In this document: piece after piece, positions 11,986 to 23,666 of the stretch | Layout of the letters: every line of letters begins with the position of its first letter | Numbering within the stretch: the stretch's first letter is position 1 | NCBI GenBank assembly: GCA_036971615.1 | Contig: JAYKKR010000002.1 | Span: forward strand, 2,914,001-2,978,000 | Source: Amyloporia xantha | Taxonomy: Eukaryota; Basidiomycota; Agaricomycetes; Polyporales; Adustoporiaceae | Reading direction: 5' to 3' | DNA length: 64,000 bases | Translations under genes and position numbers: made by a program | The notes under the pieces: generated by a model | What the model was told of the DNA's origin: nothing | The model's database searches: none | What the model saw: only the letters and a program-made list of their open reading frames with translations

Positions 11986-12474
11986 GTCTTATTTCATCTT
12001 TATTTTTCAATCCTTTTTGTGTTTTATTTCAGTCTTGTATTCATTTTTTTCTGCATCATATGACACTTAAAACTGATTAAAAAGATTGAAAACATGTGGT
12101 CACAGTCTTATCTCTATCTTTCATGTCACAAGATTTTGAACATACTGTGACAGAGCTGTCACAATCCTATTTCAATCTGTTTTCAATCTTTCCCATCAAT
12201 CCTATTAAAGTCTTATTTCAGTCTCACTTTCATCTTTTTGTCTGTAATATTGAAAACAGTTTGATACAAGACAGATAAGATGTATTTCAATCTTTTCTTC
12301 AATCTTATTTCAATCTGTTCTTAATATCTTTTCAATCTTCTTTTCTGTCTTTTTATCAATCTTCCCTTGGTATTTTATCAATATTAAGGTGCTAAAGATG
12401 GTAAACCCCTTTAAACTCTTTTTTCAATCTTTTTACTATCTTTCACCCAAAAAGATTAATACCCGCATCCAGTG
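11986..12474 (-). repeat. Right arm of the inverted repeat
   Basis: Reverse complement of 11409-11897. It carries the same repeat units as TTTCAATC on the plus strand and ends in CCAGTG directly before ATT. Confidence 0.85.
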
Positions 12475-12993
12475 ATTCGCAATATGCGGCGGACCTGGAC
12501 GAAAGTCCAATACATATGGACAAATTTACGGCCGTATGGTTTTCCCGCTCTCGAAATAGACGTTCCTGGTGCTACACGTTATCCATGTCAACGAATTCCT
12601 ATTAGCTGCGAACATTATTTCCACGATCGCGTAACTCTACCAGAGCCTGCTCTGTGACAGTCTGCGGAATAATTAGCATCATGAGAAATTTCGTGTCAGG
12701 CAAGAGCATGCTGAAGCCGGCGATATTCACGCGGTGGTTAGCTGAGAAGTTGACGCTGAATCCTGGAGGTACTCCATTGCCACTTTTGACGAGGCGCTCT
12801 GGACGACTGACGGTGTGTATATTTGACACGCAGTTAGCACACCTCGAGCGTGATTGCATGAATAGCAACAGCACTCGCTGTCAAAGCCAGTCAATTATTG
12901 TGATGCCGGTATGACTCTGTACCGTTAAGGGACAGCACGCATGCCAGATCTAGACGGCAATCTATATATCTGTAGGTCGAGCTAGTACTAGAC

Positions 12994-14213
12994 AAACTGA
13001 AAGAATGGAAGATATATCGGCAAAGGATACGTACCTCAAGCTGGCCTGTTCAAGAATCAACATAGCTACCTTAGGTTCCTTCTGGAGACGTGCACGTCCC
13101 AGTCCTGAATTGGCATAACGTAACATAGACGCGGCAACAAGTCAGTCTGATTCAAATTAGTGGACACAAACGTGTTGACTGACTTTAGATGTGTCATTGG
13201 TCTATCAACGCCATCGCTCGCTGTCCGATGCACATGGAAGTTTTGGTGATCACTTTGTGGCTCAAACGCGGGACTCGCGGTTCGATTGGGCAAAGACTGA
13301 TATGCACTCGCAAGCAGACTTTTAGTGGCGTGGGTTCAATTAAAGCCGAAACATCCATGCACTCCGGAGGTTCTGGTCGCGTCTATCATGATATGTATGC
13401 GCACTGCAGGTATGGAGACTTGCCTCTGCTGTCTTACTAGTGTGCCCGACGCTCCAATCGCGAAGCCTAATCTGCTGGCCAGTAGCCGCTTAGCAGCCCC
13501 AAGTAGTAGAGCTTACTCACCATGGCATGGCTAGCACCGAACCCCTATGGCGCACGCAGACTCCTTCATGCATTTGCATCGCAGTCTTCGGTAATCATGC
13601 TGTTGTGGCAGCCCTTCATGAACCTAAACTTCGGCCTCATAATCCCATTCAGTTGTCGGGATACCGCGGTCGCGCCGTACATACAAACTGGATTATATCC
13701 GCAAATCCGAGAATTAAGCTGGCAGGTTTGACCAATAGAAGACCCAGAGAGATTCTTATTGAGCCATAATGTAGCTTAAGCGATCGGGGGCAAAGCCCCT
13801 CATGCAGTGTACGAGAGTCTTTGGCCCATCAAGCACACAAGTTCAAATCCTACATATCCTGATTCAATTATCTCCCGTAATGCGTGGGTCTCCCAAGATC
13901 ACATCGCAAGTTGTCACTCACCTGAGTCACCTCTTTGTAGCATATTGCAGATTCCTGGACTCTGGCGGAACAGGAATCGAATGAAATACAGCGCAAGAAC
14001 ATTTAAAAGCGGCAACAACCACATCATGGACATTGTAACATTGGAGAAGATGCTTCCCAGGAAATTTGGCAGCCTACAGGATGTTCTTGCAACAAAACGG
14101 CAACATTAGTTTTGCGTGTAGCATGGTAGAAACCTAACTGCTATACATCAAGCACGACTATAAATATCTCGATTATTATATATAAATACAAAGCTAATCC
14201 AAGAAACGCACCC
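12994..14213. other. Gene-free 1.2 kb with tRNA-like control boxes
   Basis: No open frame here resembles a gene. TAGCTTAAGCG (13772-13782) and AGTTCAAATCC (13840-13850) fit RNA polymerase III A- and B-box consensus with about 68 bp between them, and a perfect GGGGC-AAA-GCCCC hairpin lies between. I could not fold a convincing tRNA cloverleaf: the stem flanking the would-be T-loop does not pair. It may be a decayed SINE or tRNA relic, or chance. Confidence 0.25.
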
Positions 14214-15755
14214 TCACTCTCTGTAAGCCAACCCGCTCACCCTCAGTGCCACCATCCGCCTCACCCACCTGAAGTGCGTCAAGACTGGAATCACCACATT
14301 TCGCAGCCGAAACATGTTCACCGGAATCACGCCCCGTAGCCATTCCCACTCATTCGGCAGCGACATCACCCGCGAGATAGACTTCACCAGGCCGATCACA
14401 GTGAGAGCGTGTTCACGTCGCGCAGCCGCCCAGGTGCGCAAGGGCCGCTCGACATCCAAGCCAGACAGAGGTCCGAATGGCATGGAAGAGGAGAATGTCA
14501 TCAGGGCATGAACATTAGTAAGGTAGGCGGAGAGGGCAGGCCCGAGCGCAAGCGCGTCGCGAATGCCGAGGTTCATTCCTTGGCCGCCGGCAGAAGGGAG
14601 AATATGCGCGGCGTCACCCAGGAGGATGATTGGCCCGTCAGGAGAGTCATCAATAATTGAGTCTCGTTGATTTGTGGGCACCACAGTGGGGAGATGCGTG
14701 AGGAAGGTGTCTGCTATGGCGGTGTGTGTCCGGAAGCGTGTTGACCAAATTGTCTTAGTCACTTTGATTGGTGCTGACTGGCTAGACGTGGAAGAAGGCT
14801 CCATGCGGCCTGGGCCCCAAGCGTCCGATAGGAATTGAATGTACTCTGTCGACGGTCTCGGAGGAGGCGCGCCAAGGGACTGGGGGATGCCCACCGCGAC
14901 TCGATAGACCTGTTCTGCTTCTGGCTCTCCTGAGTCGGCTGGCGTATTTGCACGGGGAAGAGGTGCGATCATGAAGGTGTTGTCAGGAGAGAGGATGAAG
15001 AGGGTGCCGTTGTCCGGCAGGGCGGGTGGACGGCTGAAGGTGACGTCCGCGATGACCATCTGAGCTAGATCGCTACTAGTATCGTTATGATCCTCGCCAA
15101 CAGGCTCGGTAAATTCGACACCTGTGATACGACGGATCTGCACGAAGGTCAAATTCGCCCTTCAGAGTAATGCTGAGATGACTGACAATTGACTGAGCAC
15201 CGTCTGCACCAATGATGCAGCGAGCTTGGACGATTTCCCCGCTTTCAAAGAAGACGTTCGTGATCCGTGCATTCTCTTTGTTTTTCTTCAGGTCAGTGAC
15301 CTTGTAAGGCCTCATGACATTGATGCCATGACCACGGAGTTTGTCTACGAGAACCTGTTCTGTGACATTTTGTGGGACGATGAGACCCATGGGAAACTTC
15401 GTGTAGGACGAGAGCAAGTCGAAGCTAGCGATCTTCATATGACGGCCAGCGGACCAGAAGCTGATGGTCGCCCCCGGGTTGCCAGCTTCCACGAGGGGGG
15501 CTGCGCAGCCCACGTCGTCGAGTGCCTGCATAAGACGACTGCAATCGGTGAGGGAACACTTTGGCATTAAACGTATGAGCATACCTCAAGAGTAGCTGCA
15601 TGAATGACAAGAGCGCGAGACGAATTCTCTCCGGCAAGAACACCATCAACGATGGTAAAATCGGTATGGCCCTGTTCTACTAAGGACAGCGCACATGCAA
15701 GGCCTGTCGGGCCCGCACCAACAATTAGTATATCTGTAAATTGAGGAAGTCCCAT
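14214..15755 (-). CDS. FAD-dependent aromatic-ring monooxygenase, copy 1
   Basis: Class A flavoprotein hydroxylase (FAD_binding_3 family), expected to hydroxylate an aromatic or polyketide-like substrate with NAD(P)H and O2. Three exons, 15755-15585, 15525-15187 and 15137-14214, give 477 residues; both introns are phase 0. All three flavin motifs are present: GAGPTG near residue 13, GADGAQS at the end of exon 2, and [20 protein letters not shown] in exon 3. The C-terminus lacks the thioredoxin-like domain of phenol hydroxylases, and its last 60 residues are amphipathic and basic. It lies 499 bp from copy 2 on the same strand with identical exon lengths for exons 1 and 2, so the pair arose by tandem duplication. 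Substrate unknown: no polyketide synthase or other pathway gene is adjacent. Confidence 0.9.
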
Positions 15756-16254
15756 GGCAGCACACTGAGAGCTCCAAGCATGCGACGTACTTCAAGCTTC
15801 GAATCTGGTTGCTATCTGCATAGCGCTGCTGGTGCGGAGATGTTCACGTCTTGAATCGGCATCATGACAGAGATGCGAACAGACAGGTGCACCGGATTTC
15901 TCATCTACTGTACCTGGAAGCAGCCTCACGCGGAGAACAGACAGAAACTGTGCTTGATTGTTCGATGAGATGCAGATAAATGATCAAACCGTGTTAGTGA
16001 CGTCGACCAGCAGTGGTCGTGAAGGTGCGTTTGTGAATAAATATGCGTCGGCCATGTGTCTACCATATTAAATATTGAGCTACTCAGCTCGTAAGTACTA
16101 GTAGAGATCGGTTTCATACGCCGCTCTTGCAACGCGACAGAACCATTAAATAATTCAGCATGTACATAGACAAGTACTGTACATCACACGCGCCCGCTTC
16201 GTCATCGCATACTGACACGCACCAAGGCAAGGGTAGTCAATTTGACCCAAAGAT

Positions 16255-17745
<1,491 letters not shown>

Positions 17746-18540
17746 GATGAGTGAGATGAAACAGTACGTGTGAGAGCCTACATGCCTTATATCTGCTCGC
17801 TATACATAGGACGGAGAAGCTTCCACCCGTAGTAGGGTACGTTATGGGTCGGCGCACGGCAAAGGTTTGACAGGTGTTGTCACCATTTCCCAGCCAATGG
17901 GCGACTAGAGCTACGTTAATCTTCTTCTCCAAGGCCTACAACAAGCGATCATGGGAGCCTGTCACTGAGATGAGGATTCGAATTGATGCCGTCTGGACAC
18001 GCGTCTACCACTGCAGACTCTGGGTAATGTAATGTAGATGATCTGGAGGACAGGATGGACAACTGAATAACAGAGTGACGATGGTAGGAGAAAAGTCATT
18101 TGCCGCAAAGGACAAGTACTGCAGAGTCACCGACTTGAATGGTGATTTGGGCACGGCGCTGCCCAACCGAGCTATGTAAATGGTGTGTGTTCACGAAATC
18201 CTTGATGCAATGTAGTGTGCAAGGATCATGTAGAGGGTTCAACGTTCATTGTCGAGAGCAGTCAGTTGCCGTGATCCAGCCCATATACACTGGAAGCCTG
18301 AAGGTGAAACGAGCCGAGTCCAGGAGAACGAACCTCCCCGTGGACAGGACATTCTGGAGTCCAGACGCGTGATGCGTGTACATGTCAATGTGCCGGGAGC
18401 ACGTGACTATACATTGACGCGGCTGTCTCGATCAGCCCAGCACTGGCAGCACCTGCACGGATTCGCCCCAGTCTCACCGTGCAGCTCTTCAATATTTCAA
18501 TAGCGACTCACTTTCTTCCTCATCGCTGGTTGCTCTTAAA
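17746..18540. promoter_or_regulatory. Divergent intergenic region, monooxygenase 2 / acyltransferase A
   Basis: About 800 bp between two divergently transcribed genes, so it should hold both promoters. No convincing ORF. A CACGTG E-box lies at about 18401-18406, within about 150 bp of the acyltransferase start. CACGTG boxes bind basic helix-loop-helix factors that in yeast control phospholipid genes; a link here is speculative. Confidence 0.35.
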
Positions 18541-21190
18541 ATGGCGTCTATCGCGGCGATAAATGCTGTCGCCACCTCTAAGGACCTGCCCTATGAGTTC
18601 TCCATGTTCCTTTGGCGCACTGTCATAAACATCTTCTTCCGGGAAATCAGGCCTAGAGGCGCGTTCCACATCCCACATGAGGGCCCAGTCATCTTTGTTG
18701 CGGCACCCCATCACAATCAAGCATGTAGCTACCCTTCAGTAGAACTTGCGCTCGCGCTGACTGTTGTGAAGACAGTTCGTTGACATGTTACTCGCGCTGG
18801 AGGTGTTTAGAGAGACCAAGCGCAAAGTACAATTTCTTGTCGCGGCGAAGAGTATGAAGGAGAACGTTATTGGCTTCTTTGCTAGGCTCATTGGCAGCAG
18901 TGAGTACCTCGCTCCAATCGACACCTCAGAAGAATGAATGTTTGCATAGTACCCGTCGTCCGTGCTGCGGACGACGCCAAACCTGGCACCGGCCAAATTG
19001 CCATATCGGACGACGACCCTTGTTTAATTATCGGCCACGAAACCTGCTTCTTGTCAGAACTGAAGCCCAGAATGCAGATCATGCTTCCCAAATCTGTCGG
19101 TTCACCGGTCGCCGAAGTTGTTGAAGTCCTTTCTGATACCCAGCTCAAAATAAAGAAGGAATTCGGTGGAGAGAGCGGAAAGGGTACCGCAAAACTTCGG
19201 GAGAAATTGAAGGAACTCCAGGCAGAGGGCAAGCAGGGCTTCACGTTCAAAAACGTGCCCCATGTCGACCAGCAGGACATGTACCACCATGTGTACCAGT
19301 GTCTAACAGAAGGCGGCTCCATCGGAATCTTCCCAGAAGGTGCGTCGCCTTCCATTGCACACGCCGACCGTCTTCCAATGGGGCGGACATGCACACAGGC
19401 GGTAGTCACGACCGTACGGACCTCCTCCCGCTCAAAGCAGGCGTCTCTCTCATGGCCCTCGGCGCCATGGCCAATAACCCTGATCTGAAAGTGAAAATTG
19501 TCCCTGTCGGCTTGTCCTACTTCCACCCTCACCGCTTCCGCTCGCGCGTCGTCATCGAGTATGGCACCGCGCTGGACGTGCCCGACGAACTCGTGCAGAT
19601 GTTCAAGCGGGGCGGGGCGGAGAAGCGTCAGGCCGTGGCGAAGCTGCTCGACCTCATTTACGATGGGCTGAAGATCGTCACGATCAGGGCGCCGGACTAC
19701 GATACATTGATGGTACGACCAGCTTGAGATGAACTTGGCTCACTAGATCACTGGCTGACCGTGTAGCGGATTGCCGCAGTTGTGTCAAGCCGTGCGACGG
19801 CTATACGAGACGCCTGGGCAGCACCTCACCCTCGGCCAGGTAGTCGAGCTCAACCGGCGGTTCCTCGAGGGCTACCTACATTTCAAGGATGAGCCCAAGG
19901 TGCAGAAGTTACGCGACGACGTCCTGAGGTATAACCGCAGGCTGCGGGATCTTGGACTGCGCGACCACCAGGTTCCTCGCGCGCGCAAGGCGAGCTGGAA
20001 GCTCTTCAGCCTGTTCATCTATAGGCTAGGTCTGCTGATCGTGTGGTCGGTCTTCTCGCTGCCGGGCGTGGTGCTCAACGCGCCGATTTTCCTGACCGCG
20101 TCTGCCATCTCGCGGAAGAAGGCTGCAGGTACAGTTGCAGCTCTCGCATTGATGAGAATCTCTCTTGATGTATCATTTTTGTCAGATGCTTTGGCGGCGT
20201 CAACAGTGAAGATCGCCGCTCGCGATGTCCTGGCGACATGGAAGATTCTGATAGCGCTCGGACTGACCCCTCTGCTATATGGCTTCTACGCATTCATCGC
20301 AACAGTGATCGCAGTGAAAGCCAACGCCCCTACTCAGTGGTTGATTTGGACACCGATCCTGACCTTCTGCATCCTGCCATGCATCGCTTACGCTGCGCTG
20401 AAATTTGGCGAAGCTGGTGTTGACGTTCTCAAGTGTGTTTATATTTCAAAATATTATTCCTGCATCCGGTCTCATGCGTAGCACAGATCGCTAAGACCAC
20501 TCGTCATCGCCATGGTCCCGGGTCAGTCGCGCATGCTCGACGAGCTGAAAGCGATGCGGGTCGAAGTGGGCAACGAGTTGGCTGAGGTCGTGCGCGAGTT
20601 TGGTCCGAAATTGTACGATGACTTCGACGAAGTGAGTCTCGATATCCGGGCTCCTACCACGCCAGCTGACGTGGCAATGCAGAATCGGATAGCAGTTCCC
20701 TCTGCCAGTGCGCCACCATCGACAGGCACGTCCGGTCTATGGCGTCGCAGGAGCAGCAGCACAGGCGGTGTCGACGCACAGGGCAACCTACTCGTCCATC
20801 CGATGGTAGGCCCCCATTTTTACAATCCTGTCAAATTGCTCACTGCGTCCGCGTTCATGGCAGACCTGGCTCGACGAACGCCTCTTCGGCTGGAGCCGCA
20901 GTGCATCTCGAGGGACGAGCGCATGGGCGGGCACACATAGTGAAGACCCCAGCCGGGCGCCCTCCCCCGTGCCGTCCGACGACGAGGTGGGTGACTATGA
21001 CAACGTCCTGAGATACCTCGAGGCGCGCCAGTACAGCGAGCGGCCGCGCTCTCGTAGTCGGAACAACTCCTACGCCGATATACAGAAGGCAAAGACAGAT
21101 GCGAAAGCTAAGTCGACTGTCTCGACTAACGCGGGAGACTTGGAATATGGGCTGCTGGTACGCAGGCGACGTGTTGATGCCACCCCATAG
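18541..21190 (+). CDS. Glycerol-3-phosphate/DHAP acyltransferase (Gpt2/Sct1 family), paralogue A
   Basis: ER membrane enzyme that acylates glycerol-3-phosphate (and dihydroxyacetone phosphate) at sn-1, the first step of phospholipid and triacylglycerol synthesis. The acyltransferase domain is clear: block I HHNQ/FVD (H-X4-D) split by an intron, block III GIFPEGGSHDRT, and a block IV-like VPVGLSYFHPHRFRSR. Between blocks I and III is a long insert with MLPKSVGSPVAEV, typical of the fungal family. Hydrophobic segments near 20020-20110 and 20230-20420 fit C-terminal membrane helices. The Ser/Arg-rich tail ends at 21190. The first intron (18721-18775) starts with GC instead of GT. About eight exons and roughly 730-750 residues, matching yeast Gpt2. 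A paralogue lies inverted at 23667-26468. Confidence 0.9.
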
Positions 21191-21576
21191 TAAGGCGAGA
21201 CGTAGCATAAACTGCATCGGAGCTGATAACCGTGTTCTACGAGAGCCGTAGGGTATAAGTTATCTCGGACTCAATCGTCGGGAAGGATTGAAACATTCAA
21301 CCACTGGTACTGCAGGTGGCCTGCCTTCGGAAATAGAGCGGTGACTGTTCATTTTCTCGTTGGATTGACGGGTGGCATCTTGTAATAATCAGTATAACCT
21401 TTGGATATTCATCACTGTGGCCCGTGCTAGTATATGTGACGCGAATGAAAAAGTCTTAATGCTAAACCCACAAATGGCCACTGAGATGAGGATCTTACGA
21501 ATGTGGGCGCCTGTTGAAGGTATTAGTGATCGAAGCCGCCCGCGACGAATTTTGTGTTCCTACTCCGTGTACTCGT

Positions 21577-23540
21577 ATGAGGATGAGTGGGATCCCTTGC
21601 CAGAGCAGCATCTGCCCGAACGGCCACCCGCCCTCCCGTCTCGAATGTCCCACTTGCCACAAGTCAGTGCTCGAGTTCTCGCGATACGAAGGCTTGCGTC
21701 CAAGCTAACGCTGCGCAGGCTCGGAATACAGGGTTCCTTCTTTTGCGGGCAGGAATGCTTCAAGGCTGGTTGTGAGTGAATGTGCTGTCAGACTGTCTTG
21801 CACGATGATATCGAGACGATATGCGTACTCGCAGGGGTGAGCAGTCGTCGGGTTCTACACCGTTGCCTATATCGAAAGCTCACTTGTCTTTAGAAATCTC
21901 ACAAGCTGATCCATGACATTGCCACGCGACAACCGCTCCTCGATGATCCCAACATCAACAAGGGTAATATCGCTCTTCTTCGGTCTCACACAGGTACTGA
22001 CAGCGCTCATGACAGACGGAACTTTCAACCCCTTCGGTAACTTCAAATTTACTGGTGCACTGCGGCCAGCGTATCCCCTCTCGCCAAAACGCCATGTCCC
22101 GGAGCATATAGTAAGGCCGGACTATGCTGATGATGAATACGGTAGGCTCTTCACCAGACTATTCCGGGACGTGAAGACCACGATGTGAGTGGACCATGAC
22201 CTTGCTTCCTCTCCAGGCACTCCAATATCAGAAGACAGAAAGCAAGGCCAGCCGCCCAAAATACTAAATGCCGAGGAAATTGAAAAGATGCGGACAGTGT
22301 GCAAGGTGAGTTTGTGTGCCTTACGGAGCGCTCAGCTCAAGCAGAAGCTGCAGCAGCTCGCGCATCTGACAACCATGCCATTGCCATTAGCTAGCTCGTG
22401 AGGTCCTTGATATTGCTGCCGCGCATGTTCGGCCTGGCATCACGACGGACGAAATTGATGAGATTGTGCACAACGCCACGATTGAGCGGAACGCCTATCC
22501 ATCTCCTTTGAATTATCGCGGCTTCCCGAAGTCTGTTTGCACGTATGTCTCCTTCCGGGCGTCCGAGAGCGTCGAAATTCATGTCACTCGTTTCAGATCC
22601 ATCAACGAAGTCATCTGCCACGGTATTCCGGACAAGCGCAAGCTACAAGAAGGCGACATCATAAATATCGGTGAGCTCCGACGGAGTCGACAGCGTGGAA
22701 TTCATTATTCTCTAACATCAGCTCAAACCCAGATGTTACCCTTTACTATGATGGTTAGCTTACTTGATTGCTTGACTTCTTTAGCCTCATGACATCTACA
22801 TACAGGCGTCCACGGCGACCTCAACGAGACATATCCCGTCGGCCGGATTGACGAAGACCTTAAGAAGCTCATACGCACGACGCGCCAGTCCCTGGACGAA
22901 GCAATCAAGCTATGCAAACCTGGGGCTCTTTTCCGAGATCTTGGCAAGACCATGTGCGTAATTTCCTCCTCTTTGTCCCGGTCTCTCCACTTTCCTTCAC
23001 GCTTACGGATGCGCTCCGAACCCAACCCGCAGCGAACCCATTGCACGCGCAAATGGCTGTGCCGTCGTCCGCACATATTGTGGGCACGGCATCAATCAGC
23101 TCTTCCATTGTGCTCCAAACGTGCCGCACTATGCCAAAAATAAGGCTGTTGGCACGATGAAACCTGGCATGGTGAGCAAGTTTCCTCGAAGACTTTGGGA
23201 ATAAGCAGCATTGACATCGCGGGGATTGTGCAGACCTTCACAATCGAGCCGGTATGTCGTGTTTCCGCGACTGATGTCAAGCCATCATGGAAGCTCACCT
23301 TTGATGGTAGATGATTAATTTGGGACACAGCTGGGATCTGGACCATTGGCCAGACAAATGGACAGCCGCTACGATTGACGGAAAGCCCAGTGCGCAGTTT
23401 GAAGAAACCCTTCTGTACGTCACTTTGCATTATGACTCTGCGTGACATGACATCTCACGCTTCCGAATGGCAGCATCACTGAAACTGGGGTTGAAGTGCT
23501 CACTGCCGGCAAGAGGCGAGCGGACTTGTATGATGATTAA
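21577..23540 (+). CDS. MAP1: Methionine aminopeptidase type 1
   Basis: Cytosolic, ribosome-associated metalloprotease that removes the initiator methionine. The start at 21577 is chosen because it opens the N-terminal zinc-finger region of MetAP1: [17 protein letters not shown], an intron after two bases of the Lys codon, then [15 protein letters not shown]. The middle segment ([20 protein letters not shown]) matches the MetAP1 linker. The catalytic pita-bread fold shows the five metal ligands: the Asp of IDVTLYYDG, the Asp of [11 protein letters not shown], the His of the GHGINQLFH stretch, and the Glu residues of FTIEPMINLG and AQFEETLL. About nine exons. It lies between the two acyltransferase paralogues and is convergent with the second (126 bp between stop codons). 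Confidence 0.93.
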
Positions 23541-23666
23541 AGACTGTACTTTTTGCACCTGTATCGTGTATGGATCATTAGCTATATTCCTCCACGTTGT
23601 ACAGGTAGTGTAAATCACAAATCATCATCGAGGCAAAAGGAGATAACTGTCCTTGTATACTAATCA

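Larger units (their letters stand above)
11409..12474. mobile_element. 1,066-bp palindromic (foldback) element, CACTA-like ends
   Basis: Two arms of about 489 bp are inverted copies of each other, with no mismatch seen on reading through. They flank an 88-bp imperfect AT-rich centre (11898-11985). The outer ends are CACTGGATGCGGG and its complement. ATT is present directly outside both ends (11406-11408 and 12475-12477), a candidate 3-bp target-site duplication. CACTR ends, 3-bp duplications and arrays of short subterminal repeats are the known signature of CACTA/EnSpm DNA transposons; here a GATTGAAA-type unit recurs many times per arm. No transposase is present, so it would be a non-autonomous MITE/foldback derivative. 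The identical 60-codon frames in both arms are a by-product of the symmetry, not genes. Confidence 0.75.
11290..12993 (-). pseudogene. Decayed FAD monooxygenase copy, split by a palindromic element
   Basis: A third, ruined member of the tandem monooxygenase array. The exon-1 remnant (about 12993-12830) still aligns base by base with the intact copies around the dinucleotide-binding start and the end of exon 1 (CTCGAGGT at the old splice site). The exon-2 remnant (12874-12490) keeps fragments such as RLVKSGNG and IIPQTVTEQALVE, with stops and frameshifts between. The expected continuation, the FAD-binding DG motif, is found only on the far side of the palindromic element, at about 11361-11330 (reads MITADGA). 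The copy was therefore interrupted by the insertion. About 50 bp on each side of the element does not align well. The 3' half (the GD motif) is absent. It cannot encode a working enzyme. Confidence 0.7.

Noticed and set aside
11605..12278. Two identical 60-codon frames (11605-11787 minus and 12096-12278 plus)
   Set aside because: They are mirror images created by the palindrome; AT-rich composition, no start context and no family. Not genes.
12990..14110. Idea that this stretch is a mitochondrial DNA insertion with tRNA pieces
   Set aside because: Base composition is close to the surrounding nuclear DNA, no mitochondrial protein frame is visible, and no cloverleaf could be folded.
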